Assembly (NCBI GenBank): GCA_020847735.1 | Contig: JADLBL010000008.1 | Location: forward strand, 62,001-126,000 | Reading direction: 5' to 3' | DNA: 64,000 nt | Origin: Candidatus Eisenbacteria bacterium | GTDB lineage: Bacteria; Eisenbacteria; RBG-16-71-46 | Part shown: one piece after another, positions 17,055 through 26,246 of the stretch | Position numbering within the stretch: the stretch's first letter is position 1 | How the letters are laid out: every line of letters starts with the position of its first letter | Translations under genes and position numbers: made by a program | Notes under the pieces: model-generated | The model's input: only the letters and a program-made list of their open reading frames with translations | Databases searched by the model: none | Told to the model about the DNA's origin: nothing

Positions 17055-18074
17055 TCAGCCACCCAGCGAGTTCACCTCACAACCGGCGGTGGAAGCTTCG
17101 CCGCTCGGTCCCTTCGGAACCTGTCTCCGAACCCAGAGATAGGACCCCAGCACGATGACGACGGCCAGCGCCTGTGAGCTCAGGCCCTCGAAGGTCGGGA
17201 AGGTCGCGAACCACACACCCATCCAGGTCGGGATCGGAAGCGCAGCCTGGTGAGTCGGGAGCCAGCCGGCCTGCTGAAGTTCCTGCGCGCTTTCTCCGAC
17301 CATGACGATGAGCACGCCCGCCAGAAGGACTCCCGTGAAGATGAGCATGCGCCGATAAGGCAGCCGCCGGTGAGCGAGAAAAGTCAGCACCGCGACGATG
17401 CCAGTCAGCACGAGGCCGATCCCGACTCCGCCGAGCACGCTGCCAGTGCCGGCCTTCAGTCGGAGGTCCTGCAGGAAGAGCACGACCTCGAAGCCCTCGC
17501 GATAGATCGCCGTGAATCCAAGGAAGGCGAGGCCCATCGTCACGCTCGATGCTGTCGCGTTCGGCTCCTTGAAGAGCTGGTTTCTACGCTGGCAGTGGTG
17601 ACAGATCCAGCCGGTCCAGTACAGCTTGTGGAAGAACCAGTTCATCACCACGAGCAGGACAACGATCGCAATGAGCCCGGTGGCCGCCTGGATCTGCAGT
17701 TCGGAGGCATTCACGGATGAGATGAGCGCAACCGCGACAAACCACGTGGCCACGGTCGCAAGAAGGGCGACGCCGACACCGAGCAGCACCGGTCGCCAGA
17801 AATCCGGTTTGTAGCGGGCCAGCCCCGCGGTCACTGCCGCGAGCACGAGAACCGCTTCGAGTCCTTCCCGGAAGACCAGGATCCCGCTGCTCAGTACAAC
17901 CGCCGAGCGGCTCAAACCGGAGAGCGAGGGATCGGGAACCCCGTGCACTGCGAGCGCCTGCCACGCCAGCACCATGCCTACCGCGAGCAAGCCGGTCACC
18001 GCGACCACCAGTTGCAGCGGGGAGAGCGCTGCCGCGCGACGCATCGGGCCCGCGGGCGTGGCGGTGATGCTCAC
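17055..18074 (-). CDS. FTR1-family iron permease
   Basis: 339 aa. GTG at 18074 overlaps the stop of the upstream ArsR gene (GTGA). Seven or so TM helices. Two iron-binding REGxE motifs are present: VFREGLEAVLVL (about residue 65) and IYREGFEVVLFLQ (about 185). A Cys pair (CHHCQRR) lies between them. In bacteria FTR1 proteins move Fe(III), often with a copper oxidase or EfeO/B partner, none of which is seen here. Coupling to an ArsR regulator suggests metal-responsive expression. Confidence 0.88.
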   Translation of the reverse strand: MSITATPAGPMRRAAALSPLQLVVAVTGLLAVGMVLAWQALAVHGVPDPSLSGLSRSAVVLSSGILVFREGLEAVLVLAAVTAGLARYKPDFWRPVLLGVGVALLATVATWFVAVALISSVNASELQIQAATGLIAIVVLLVVMNWFFHKLYWTGWICHHCQRRNQLFKEPNATASSVTMGLAFLGFTAIYREGFEVVLFLQDLRLKAGTGSVLGGVGIGLVLTGIVAVLTFLAHRRLPYRRMLIFTGVLLAGVLIVMVGESAQELQQAGWLPTHQAALPIPTWMGVWFATFPTFEGLSSQALAVVIVLGSYLWVRRQVPKGPSGEASTAGCEVNSLGG

Positions 18075-18427
18075 GAGCGGTACCTCGTGCAGCCGTAGAT
18101 ACGCTCCGCGACGCGAGCGAGGATTCCCTCGGCGGCCGAGAACACGTCGTGCAGGCCTTCGTCGGCGAGCGAGTAGAAGACGGATCGTCCCTCTTGCCGA
18201 CTCGTGACCAGCCCGCAATCGCGCAGGCATGCGAGATGCCCAGACACGTTGGGCTGGGAAAGCTCCGTGCTCTCGACGATGTCCGACACGGAACTCTCAC
18301 CCGCCAGCAGAACCTTCAGAATCGCCAGACGGGATGGATCGGCCAGTCCCCGAAACAACTTGGCTTCGAGGGTGATGGCCTCCCCACTCGGGAGGGGTCG
18401 CAGGGCTGAGGGCTTCGATCGGCTCAT
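18071..18427 (-). CDS. ArsR/SmtB-family metalloregulator
   Basis: 118 aa. ATG at 18427 is taken over the TTG at 18430. HTH: GLADPSRLAILKVLLAGE ... LSQPNVSGHLACLRDCGLV, wing RQEGRSVFYSL. Cys residues in ACLRDCG and near the C-terminus (YGCTRY) could form a CmtR-like Cd/Pb site rather than the ELCVCEL site of the ArsR at 16549. It overlaps the FTR1 gene and probably controls it. No clear Shine-Dalgarno. Confidence 0.88.
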   Translation of the reverse strand: MSRSKPSALRPLPSGEAITLEAKLFRGLADPSRLAILKVLLAGESSVSDIVESTELSQPNVSGHLACLRDCGLVTSRQEGRSVFYSLADEGLHDVFSAAEGILARVAERIYGCTRYRS

Positions 18428-18432
18428 CAACG

Positions 18433-18450
18433 CATAGTTACATGATTATG
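18433..18450. promoter_or_regulatory. Candidate operator of the second ArsR regulator
   Basis: CATAGTTACATGATTATG, an AT-rich imperfect dyad (CATA...TATG) starting 6 bp upstream of the ATG at 18427. Confidence 0.4.
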
Positions 18451-18484
18451 TTTCGGGGCGCAACTACTCCGCCTTCGACGATGG

Positions 18485-18577
18485 TCAGCGTGCCGCCTCC
18501 TCGAGGATCTCGCTGACGGTCTTCCCCACCTGAGCCGCGACGTCCTCCCAAGTCTCCCACCCCAACCCTTGCCTCAT
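18485..18577 (-). CDS. 30-aa ORF overlapping the zinc-type ATPase gene
   Basis: MRQGLGWETWEDVAAQVGKT then VSEILEEAAR. The ATG overlaps the ATPase stop (ATGA), as other genes in this operon do. Amphipathic helix; no family recognised. The evidence is only its position and sensible composition. Confidence 0.3.
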   Translation of the reverse strand: MRQGLGWETWEDVAAQVGKTVSEILEEAAR

Positions 18578-20796
18578 CTGGAGCCGGGTATGGGGTCCGG
18601 CGAAGACGCAGTCTCCAGACTGCCCCGTGAAATCAGGGGAGCTGGTTGAAGCAGCCGCAGAGCATTGAGGATCACGAGCAAGGACGCTCCCATGTCCGCC
18701 GTGATTGCGCTCCAGAGTGTGGCCCGCCCCGCAAATGTGAGGACGACGAAGACCACCTTTACCAGCAGAGAGAAGGTGATGTTCTCCCGCATGATCGCCA
18801 CCGTGCGCCGCGAGTGGGCGACCAGCCACGGCAGCTTCGACAGGTCGTCGGACATCAGCGCGACGTCGGCGGTCTCGATGGCGGCATCGCTGCCGGCTGC
18901 GCCCATGGCGATCCCGAGACTAGCCGTCGCCATGGCAGGCGCGTCGTTGACGCCGTCTCCGATCATGGCGACGGAACCGTACTGCCCGACCAGTTCACGA
19001 ATGGCCGACACCTTGTCCTCAGGCAGGAGCTCGGAGCGCACTTCGTCGAATCGGAACGCTCGGCTCACGGCTTCGGCGGTGCCGCGGTTGTCGCCGGTGA
19101 GTAGCACCAGTCGCTCGATCCCGAGCTGGCGCAAACTGTCCAGCACGGCCTGGGTTTCAGCGCGTGGGCGATCGGACAAAGCGATCACCCCACAGACGTG
19201 GCGCTCGTTGCCGATGACGACGACCGAGCTGCCAATCCCCGATAGTCGTTCGATCATCGCATGGACCTCGGGCGCCTCCTGGCCGCGCTCCTCCAGGTAG
19301 CGGTGCGATCCGACCCAGAACTCGCGGCCATCGATACGGCCCGTCGTGCCTTTGCCAGGAACAAGGGTGACGCCGTCCGCGGCAGAGGCAGCGACACCCA
19401 GCCTGGCCGCATGTGCCATGACGGCCCGGGCGAGCGGATGGGAGGAGCTCGACTCGAGGGCCACGGCGCGCTCGATCAACTCCCGCTCCGTGTGACCGTT
19501 CAGGGGCTCAACGGAAGTGACTTCGAGTCGCCCCTCGGTCACGGTCCCGGTCTTGTCGAAGGCGATCGCCTTGAGGCGTGCGGGGATCTCCAGGAACAGC
19601 CCGCCTTTCACGAGCACACCGGCCCGTGCCGCAGAAGCGAGCGCCGCGACGATGCTCACGGGCGTCGAGATCACGAGGGCACACGGGCAGGCGATCACCA
19701 GCAGGACGAGCGAGCGGTAGAACCACATGCTCCAGCTTCCCAACGACAGCAGCGGCGGAACCAGAGCGAACACGAGCGCCAGCACCATGACCGTCGGCGT
19801 GTACCGGCGGGCGAACCGGTCGACCCACTGCTCGGCTGTTCCTCGCTTCGACTGGGCGTCGCGCACGAGGCGGATGATCTTGGCGAGTGTCGTGTCGCCG
19901 GCCGCGCGTGTGCTCCGGACGTCCAGCGCGCCATCGCCATTGATGGTACCGGCGAACACGTCGGCGCCGGGCTCCTTGAACACCGGCACGCTTTCACCCG
20001 TGATCGGGGCCTGGTTGATCGCACTGGAACCGGCCACGACGATGCCATCAAGCGGGACGCGGTCGCCGGGGCGCAGCAGGAAGATCGCACCCACCGGAAC
20101 GGATTCGATCGGCATGGTGCGATCCCCCGAGGGCATCTTCACCCGTGCCGTGGGCGGGCTCAGGTCGAGCAGGGCCGCGACGGCCCGCCGTGCCCGGCCG
20201 ATGCTCCACGCTTCGAGCGCCAGCGACAGCGCGAACAGGAAAGCCACGCTCGAGGCCTCGAACCACTCGCCCAGCGCGATCGCTCCGAAGATGGCGACCG
20301 TCATCAGCAGGTTCATGTCGGGGCGAAGCCGAACGGCGGAGATCCACGCCTTGCGGATGACAAATCGCAGGCCGGCGGCGATTCCGATCAGGTAGAGCGC
20401 CATGGAGGCGACGGGGACCGCGTGATCATGTCCGAGCCCCTCCCGCCCAAACGCCTCCAGCACACCGCCCGCGAGCACCGCGTGCGTTGCGAAGCCCGCG
20501 GCCGCGAACAACCCGCTCACTAGCGTGAACAGGTTCCGCTCACGGCGGTCGTCGTGCATCTGCAGCCCGCTCGCGTGCCTTGCCTCGACGACCAGCTCGG
20601 CACGCATCCCGGTCCGGGCCACGGCGGCCAGCACGACGGTCGCAGGCGGCGCCGCTGTCACGGTCATGATGCCGCCCAGGAGATCGAACGACAGGCGCTC
20701 CTCGCCCCCGACGGCGGGCCCGACCTCACGGCGAAGCGCTGCCACCTCTTCGGCGCAGTCGAGACCGTGGACTTTGACGCGCAGCGTATCGCTCAC
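18574..20796 (-). CDS. zntA: P1B-2-type Zn/Cd/Pb-transporting ATPase
   Basis: 740 aa. GTG at 20796 follows TAGGAGCACGCT. A degenerate N-terminal HMA-like domain carries a single Cys motif (GLDCAEEV). The core has CPC (IACPCALVIS, about 368), DKTGTVTEG (about 413) and GDGVNDAP (about 611). A Lys in SLLVKVVF and an Asp in TADMGASLLV, in the last two helices, are the ZntA-type Zn/Cd/Pb determinants. It is at the distal end of the Czc-like unit, 9 bp after the CDF gene. Role: inner-membrane export of divalent soft metals. Confidence 0.92.
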   Translation of the reverse strand: MSDTLRVKVHGLDCAEEVAALRREVGPAVGGEERLSFDLLGGIMTVTAAPPATVVLAAVARTGMRAELVVEARHASGLQMHDDRRERNLFTLVSGLFAAAGFATHAVLAGGVLEAFGREGLGHDHAVPVASMALYLIGIAAGLRFVIRKAWISAVRLRPDMNLLMTVAIFGAIALGEWFEASSVAFLFALSLALEAWSIGRARRAVAALLDLSPPTARVKMPSGDRTMPIESVPVGAIFLLRPGDRVPLDGIVVAGSSAINQAPITGESVPVFKEPGADVFAGTINGDGALDVRSTRAAGDTTLAKIIRLVRDAQSKRGTAEQWVDRFARRYTPTVMVLALVFALVPPLLSLGSWSMWFYRSLVLLVIACPCALVISTPVSIVAALASAARAGVLVKGGLFLEIPARLKAIAFDKTGTVTEGRLEVTSVEPLNGHTERELIERAVALESSSSHPLARAVMAHAARLGVAASAADGVTLVPGKGTTGRIDGREFWVGSHRYLEERGQEAPEVHAMIERLSGIGSSVVVIGNERHVCGVIALSDRPRAETQAVLDSLRQLGIERLVLLTGDNRGTAEAVSRAFRFDEVRSELLPEDKVSAIRELVGQYGSVAMIGDGVNDAPAMATASLGIAMGAAGSDAAIETADVALMSDDLSKLPWLVAHSRRTVAIMRENITFSLLVKVVFVVLTFAGRATLWSAITADMGASLLVILNALRLLQPAPLISRGSLETASSPDPIPGSR

Positions 20797-20805
20797 AGCG
20801 TGCTC

Positions 20806-21705
20806 CTAGACGACATGGTCGGGTGCCTGGCCACATTCGGCGGCACCGTCACCTCGTTCAACCTGGATGGTCGTGTGTTCGATCCCGAAGCGATCGTGAA
20901 GATCGCGACAGATCTTAGCCATGGTGTCGTCGTTGGTGCTCTGGTCGGGCACGACGAGATGGACCGTCAGCGCGGTCTCGGTGGTGCTCATGGCCCAGAT
21001 GTGCAGATCGTGCACAGCCGTCACGCCTGGCAGACCTGCCAGCGCGGCCTGTACACCCTGTAGATCGATACCCTCGGGCACGGCATCCATCGCCAGCCGA
21101 AGCGACTCCCGGAGCAGGTTCCAGGTCCCGACCACGATAATCGCGCCCACGGCGAGACTGACGACCGGGTCCACCCAGGACTTCCCGGTCAGCTGGATGG
21201 CGATACCGGCGAGGATCACGCCGACAGAGACCGCCGCATCCGAGAGCATGTGCAGGAAGGCGCTGCGGACGTTGAGGTCATGGTGACGCCCGGACATGAA
21301 CAACAGAGCGGCCAACCCATTGACGACGATGCCAATCGCCGCGACCACCACGACCGTTTCACCCTCGACGGCGTGCGGGCTGGCCAAGCGTTGCAGTGCC
21401 TCCCACGATATGCCACCAACGGCAACGAGCAGGAGGATGGCGTTGCCGAGCGAGGCGAGGATGGATGCACGTCGCATGCCATAGGTGTGTCGCTCGCTGG
21501 GTGGCCGCTGGGCCAGAATGACCGCACCCCACGAGAGCCCCAGCCCGAGCACATCGCCGAGATTGTGTCCCGCATCGGACAGCAAGGCGAGCGAGTGTGC
21601 TCGAAGCCCATACACGACTTCTACGATCACGAAGAGGACGTTGAGCCCGATCCCGATCGCGAAGGTCCTCGATGAAGTTGGGGCCCCGTGGTTGTGCCCG
21701 TGCAC
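20806..21705 (-). CDS. czcD: Cation diffusion facilitator (CzcD/ZitB type)
   Basis: 299 aa. GTG at 21705 with a strong AGGAGGACGA Shine-Dalgarno. The N-terminus MHGHNHG is a His cluster. Six TM helices with the transport-site motifs SDAGHNLGD (TM2) and HMLSDAAVS (TM5), then a cytoplasmic domain with VHDLHIWAMS. Proton-coupled Zn/Cd efflux from the cytoplasm is the family role. Located between the P-II-like and ZntA-type genes in one operon. Confidence 0.92.
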   Translation of the reverse strand: MHGHNHGAPTSSRTFAIGIGLNVLFVIVEVVYGLRAHSLALLSDAGHNLGDVLGLGLSWGAVILAQRPPSERHTYGMRRASILASLGNAILLLVAVGGISWEALQRLASPHAVEGETVVVVAAIGIVVNGLAALLFMSGRHHDLNVRSAFLHMLSDAAVSVGVILAGIAIQLTGKSWVDPVVSLAVGAIIVVGTWNLLRESLRLAMDAVPEGIDLQGVQAALAGLPGVTAVHDLHIWAMSTTETALTVHLVVPDQSTNDDTMAKICRDLHDRFGIEHTTIQVERGDGAAECGQAPDHVV

Positions 21706-21713
21706 TCGTCCTC

Positions 21714-22052
21714 CTAGATGGCCTCGTCGCCCGATTCCCGGCTGCGGATGCTGACCACGGACTCGACGCTGGTCACGAATACCTTCCCGTCGCCGCGCCG
21801 GCCGGTGTGGGCCCCGCGGACCAGCGCCTCCACGAGGCCGTCGGCGTCGGAATCCCGGCAGAGGATCTCGAGCTTCACCTTGGGAGTGAAATCGACCGCA
21901 TAGTCGGACGCATCGTGGGGGTAGCTCTCGTCCTTCTCGCGCCCGAAACCTCTCACGTCCGACACCGTGAGGCCATGGACGTGCGCTTCCCGAAGCTCGT
22001 GCATCACCCGGGTGAGCATGAAGGGCTGAATGTACGCCTCGATTCGCTTCAT
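21714..22052 (-). CDS. P-II-like signalling protein in the Czc unit
   Basis: 112 aa, the size of a P-II monomer. ATG at 22052 after AGGAGTCGCCG. The fold is signalled by MKRIEAYIQPFMLTRVMHEL, HGLTVSDVRGFG and a C-terminal VRGAHTGRRGDGKVFVTSVE (the usual TGxxGDGKIFV loop). The T-loop (REKDESYPHDASDYAVDF) differs from GlnB/GlnK, so it likely senses or controls something other than nitrogen. It sits 11 bp after czcA and 8 bp before czcD. P-II-like proteins near metal pumps are known; the ligand here is unknown. Confidence 0.82.
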   Translation of the reverse strand: MKRIEAYIQPFMLTRVMHELREAHVHGLTVSDVRGFGREKDESYPHDASDYAVDFTPKVKLEILCRDSDADGLVEALVRGAHTGRRGDGKVFVTSVESVVSIRSRESGDEAI

Positions 22053-22063
22053 CGGCGACTCCT

Positions 22064-25000
22064 TTAGAACTCGACGTCCCGCCGTTCGAGCCAGCGGTAG
22101 AGGATGGGCAGCAGGAACAGGGTCAGCAGCGTGGAGGTGACGAGGCCGCCCACGACCACGGAAGCCAGCGGGCGCTGGATCTCCGAGCCGGGCCCGGACG
22201 CGATCAGGAGCGGGATCAGCCCCAGAGCCCCCACGAGGGCGGTCATGAGGACCGGCCGCAGGCGCAACTCGCCACCGCGCAAGACCGCGTCCTGAAGCGT
22301 GGCGCCCTCCCGCCGGAGCTGGTTGAAGTAGGACACCATCACGACGCCATTGAGGACCGCGACGCCGAACAAGGCGATGAACCCGACAGACGCAGCGACA
22401 CTCAGGTTCTGCCCGGAGATGAACAGCCCGATGACACCGCCGATCAGTGCGAACGGGATGTTGAGCACGATGAGAATGGCGTTTCGCAGCGAGCCGAAGC
22501 TGGTGAACAGCAGCAGGAAGATGAGCAGCACGACCAGCGGCACCACGATGGAGAGCCGCGCCATCGCCCGCTGCTGGTTCTCGAACTGGCCGCCCCAGGT
22601 GATGAAGTACCCGGGCGGCAGGGCGACCTCGCGCGCCACGGCGCGCTGGGCATCAGCCACGAACGAGCCCATGTCCCTCCCCGTGACATTGCACTCGATC
22701 ACGATCCTCCGCTGGCCGCTCTCGCGGCTGACCTGCGCCGGCCCCTCCTCCACCCGGATGTGCGCAAGCTGGCTCAGGGGTACCCGTTGGCCATCCTCGG
22801 CGGTGACCATCAGGTTCTCGAAATGCGCCGGATCGGAGCGCACGCCCTCGGGGAACTTCACGACCACGGCGAAGCTCCGCTGCCCTTCCCGTAGCGTCGT
22901 GGCTTCGCTGCCACCGATCGCGGTCTCGATGATGGCCTGGACGTCGGCCACGTTGATGCCGTAGCGGGCAATGCGCTCTCGGTCGATGTCCACGTCGAGA
23001 TAGGCCGTGCCCGCCGTGCGTTCGAGATTCACGTCGGCGGCTCCTCTCACCTGCCGGATGACCCGCTCGACGGCCTCCCCCTGTTCGCGCAGCACCGCGA
23101 GATCGTCACCGACGATCTTGATCGCGATCTGGGCCTTCACACCCGACACGAGCTCGTCGACGCGCAACTGGATGGGTTGCGAGAAACTGTAGGACATCCC
23201 GGGGATGCTTTCGAGCCGCGTACGGATCTTCTCCACGAGCTCCTCGCGCGTCTTCGCGGTCTTCCATTCCGAGCGCGGGCGCAGGTTGGCGATCACGTCG
23301 CTGACCTCGAGCCCCATCGGGTCGGACGCGATGTCGGCGCGCCCGGTCTTGGAGACGACCGTCGTGATCTCCGGGAAGGAACGCAGCACCCGCTCCACCT
23401 CGAGCTCCATCTGCCGGGAGGTGGTCAGTGAGACGCTCGGCAGTCGGAATGTCTGCATCCCGATCGCGCCTTCATTGAGCGGCGGCAGGAACTCGCGGCC
23501 CAGCCGGGTGAAGAGCACGCCGCTCAGGATCAGCCCCCCCAGCGCCAGGCCCACCGGCACCTGCCAGCGCTTCAGGCACCAGGCGAGCGCGGGGAGGTAG
23601 AGCGCCTTGGCGCGGGCCACGACCCAGGTGTCCTTCTCCGAGAGCTTGCCCTTGAGGATGAACGTGCTCAGCACGGGCACGAGAGTCAGGGACAACACGA
23701 GGGATCCCGCGAGGGCCGCCGCGATCGTGAAGGCGAGCGGGGCGAACATCTTGCCTTCGAAGCCTTCGAGCGTGAAGAGCGGCAGGAACACGACCGTGAT
23801 AATCGAGATGCCAAAGACGATCGGCCGCGCGACCTCAAGGGCGCTCTCGCGCACGACCTCGACGATGTTGCGCTTGCCGTGATCCTCGGCCAGGTGGCGG
23901 AAGATGTTCTCGGTCATCACGACGGCGCCGTCGACGATCATGCCAATACCGATGGCGAGCCCGCCGAGCGACATGAGATTGGCCGAGTACCCGAACGCGT
24001 TGAGCATGATGAACGCCACGAGCGCCGAGAGCGGCAGCACGAGGGTCACGATCAATGCACTGCGGATGTTGCCGAGGAACAGCATGAGGACCAGGAGCAC
24101 CAGCACTCCGCCCTCGAGCAAGGCCTCGCTCACCGTGTGCATCGCTCGGTCCACGAGCTCGGTGCGATCGTAGAAGGGCACGACGCTCACGTCGCGGGGC
24201 AATGCTTTCTGGACCGTGGCGAGCTTGGCCTTGACCGCGGCGACGACGTCACGACCGCTCGCGCCCTTGAGCATGAGCACGATGCCGGCCACGGCCTCGC
24301 CCTTGCCGTCCCGCGTGACGAAGCCCTGCCGTGGCTCCGCCCCGGTGGTCACGTCCGCGATGTCGCGCACGAAGATCGGCGTGCTCCCTCGGTGGGCGAC
24401 GACGACGCGGCCAAGGTCCTCCTTGGACTTGGCCAACCCGAGTCCGCGTACGACGTATTGTTCGCCACTGTGCTCGATGTAGCCGCCGCTGGCATTCGCG
24501 TTGTTCTCGGCCAGGGCTTCGAGCACTTCCCGGAGCGTCAGGCGGTAGCTGGTCAGCTGCTCGGGACGCACGAGGACCTGATACTGCTTCACGAGACCAC
24601 CGAAGCTGTTGACGTCGGTCACTCCCGCGACTCCGCGGAGGATCGGACGCACGACCCAGTCCTGGAGCGTGCGGAGCTCCATGGCGTCGCGCTTGGGGCT
24701 CTCGAGCGTGTACTGGTAGATCTCTCCCAGCCCCGTCGAGATGGGACCCAGTTCGACGTCCACGCCGGGCGGCAGCTTCTCGCGCGCCTGCTGGAGCCGC
24801 TCGAAGACAAGCTGTCGGGCGAAGTAGATGTCGACGTTGTCCTTGAATACCACCGTCGTGAGCGAGAGCCCGAGCTTGGACAGGGATCGAGTCTCCGCCA
24901 GACCCGGCAACCCTCCCATGCTCACCTCGACGGGGTAGGTCACGAGCTGCTCGACCTCGACCGGCGCCATTCCGGGAGCTTCGGCGAGGATCTGCACCTG

Positions 25001-25132
25001 GACGTTCGTGACATCGGGGAATGCATCGATTGGGAGCTCGTTGACCGCGTGAACGCCGAAGCCGATCAGCGCGAGGCAGACGAGAATAATGAGCAGGCGC
25101 TGTCGCAGCGCGAAGGTGACGAGGCGGTCCAT
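22064..25132 (-). CDS. czcA: CzcA-type heavy-metal efflux RND transporter
   Basis: 1022 aa. ATG at 25132 follows GAGGAGTGAGCCC. Hallmarks: LPIDAFPDVTNVQVQI at the first periplasmic entry and TM4 proton relay GGLAIGIGMIVDGAVVMTEN (about 388-410). It forms a tripartite pump with the adjacent czcB and czcC products and exports divalent metals; the ZntA-type and CDF neighbours argue for Zn/Cd/Co rather than Cu. It differs clearly from the RND at 4996-8109, so the window has two complete systems. Confidence 0.94.
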   Translation of the reverse strand: MDRLVTFALRQRLLIILVCLALIGFGVHAVNELPIDAFPDVTNVQVQILAEAPGMAPVEVEQLVTYPVEVSMGGLPGLAETRSLSKLGLSLTTVVFKDNVDIYFARQLVFERLQQAREKLPPGVDVELGPISTGLGEIYQYTLESPKRDAMELRTLQDWVVRPILRGVAGVTDVNSFGGLVKQYQVLVRPEQLTSYRLTLREVLEALAENNANASGGYIEHSGEQYVVRGLGLAKSKEDLGRVVVAHRGSTPIFVRDIADVTTGAEPRQGFVTRDGKGEAVAGIVLMLKGASGRDVVAAVKAKLATVQKALPRDVSVVPFYDRTELVDRAMHTVSEALLEGGVLVLLVLMLFLGNIRSALIVTLVLPLSALVAFIMLNAFGYSANLMSLGGLAIGIGMIVDGAVVMTENIFRHLAEDHGKRNIVEVVRESALEVARPIVFGISIITVVFLPLFTLEGFEGKMFAPLAFTIAAALAGSLVLSLTLVPVLSTFILKGKLSEKDTWVVARAKALYLPALAWCLKRWQVPVGLALGGLILSGVLFTRLGREFLPPLNEGAIGMQTFRLPSVSLTTSRQMELEVERVLRSFPEITTVVSKTGRADIASDPMGLEVSDVIANLRPRSEWKTAKTREELVEKIRTRLESIPGMSYSFSQPIQLRVDELVSGVKAQIAIKIVGDDLAVLREQGEAVERVIRQVRGAADVNLERTAGTAYLDVDIDRERIARYGINVADVQAIIETAIGGSEATTLREGQRSFAVVVKFPEGVRSDPAHFENLMVTAEDGQRVPLSQLAHIRVEEGPAQVSRESGQRRIVIECNVTGRDMGSFVADAQRAVAREVALPPGYFITWGGQFENQQRAMARLSIVVPLVVLLIFLLLFTSFGSLRNAILIVLNIPFALIGGVIGLFISGQNLSVAASVGFIALFGVAVLNGVVMVSYFNQLRREGATLQDAVLRGGELRLRPVLMTALVGALGLIPLLIASGPGSEIQRPLASVVVGGLVTSTLLTLFLLPILYRWLERRDVEF

Positions 25133-25136
25133 GGGC

Positions 25137-26246
25137 TCACTCCTCGCCCAGCTGGCTCTTGGACGCCTGCGACTTGAGCAGGAATCCTCCGCGGGTCGCG
25201 ACCCGCTCGCCGGCACGAACGCCCGTGAGGATCTCGGCTCGGTTTCCGCCCAGCGAGCGCACTTCCACCAGCCGGACCACGAACGTCGAATCCGTCATCG
25301 CGACGTACACGACCTTGGAATCGCCCTGGGACTGGATCGCCGCTTCGTCGATCACGAGCGCATTGCGCGTCGTACCCGTTGCGATGCGGGCCGAGACGAA
25401 CATGCCGGGACGGAGCTTGAGATCGGGGTTCCCCACCTCCAGCCGCACGTCGAGCGTGCGTGTCGTCTCCTTGATCGAACCTTCGAGGCTCACGACGTGC
25501 CCACGAAAGCCGAGGCTGGGAAACGCCGTCGCAGCAAGGACTGCCGGCTGCCCGACGTGCAGCCGATCGAGGTCACGCTCATAGGCGTCGACGACTGCCC
25601 ACACTTCTCTGAGGTTCACAATGCCGAACAGGTCGGTCCCGCCCGGGACCTGCCGGCCTGTACCAGCTTCGACCTCCGTGACGACGCCAGAGATGGGACT
25701 GCGCAGCGGCAGGTACGGAATCGCTTCGTGAGTGCGATCGAGGCGATCGAGATCTTCGGCGCCCGCACCCAGGAGCTCGAGGCGTTGGCGCGCCGAATGC
25801 GCGACCTTCACGAACTCGCTGGCATCACCCGACATCGACTCGGCGCGTTCATGGGCGAGGAGGTAGTCACCTTCGGCTGCGGAGAACTCCGGGCTGTAGA
25901 GCGTCGCAAGGATCTGTCCCTTGGAGACGTGGTCGCCGATCACCGCCTGGACGCTCTGGATCGTCCCCGAGACGCGCGTCGAGACATGCGCCAGGTTGAG
26001 AGGCTTGGGTTGGATCTGGCCGTTCACGACCACGGTGTCGGCAAGCGGCACTGCGCGCATGGCTTCCACCTGCACCTCGCCGCTCGCCAGACTGGTCGCA
26101 GGGAGGTGGATCAAGGAATCCGCGGCGGCAGCTTCCGGCGCCGGGTCGCTCTTCTCGGAGCCACAGCTCGCGATGAGCATGGCCAGCGACAACATGGGCA
26201 GCAGGTACTTCGACAAACGGATGGCGAATCGCATCGGGGTGATCAC
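25137..26246 (-). CDS. czcB: CzcB-type membrane-fusion lipoprotein
   Basis: 369 aa. GTG at 26246 overlaps the czcC stop (GTGA); ATG at 26234 is the alternative start, with GGAG upstream. Lipobox LIASC. Adaptor domains: STRVSGTIQSVQAVIGDHVS (lipoyl-like), helical hairpin, PLRSPISGVVTEVE, then beta-barrel (VWAVVDAYERDLDRL). Periplasmic adaptor between CzcA and CzcC. Confidence 0.92.
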   Translation of the reverse strand: MITPMRFAIRLSKYLLPMLSLAMLIASCGSEKSDPAPEAAAADSLIHLPATSLASGEVQVEAMRAVPLADTVVVNGQIQPKPLNLAHVSTRVSGTIQSVQAVIGDHVSKGQILATLYSPEFSAAEGDYLLAHERAESMSGDASEFVKVAHSARQRLELLGAGAEDLDRLDRTHEAIPYLPLRSPISGVVTEVEAGTGRQVPGGTDLFGIVNLREVWAVVDAYERDLDRLHVGQPAVLAATAFPSLGFRGHVVSLEGSIKETTRTLDVRLEVGNPDLKLRPGMFVSARIATGTTRNALVIDEAAIQSQGDSKVVYVAMTDSTFVVRLVEVRSLGGNRAEILTGVRAGERVATRGGFLLKSQASKSQLGEE

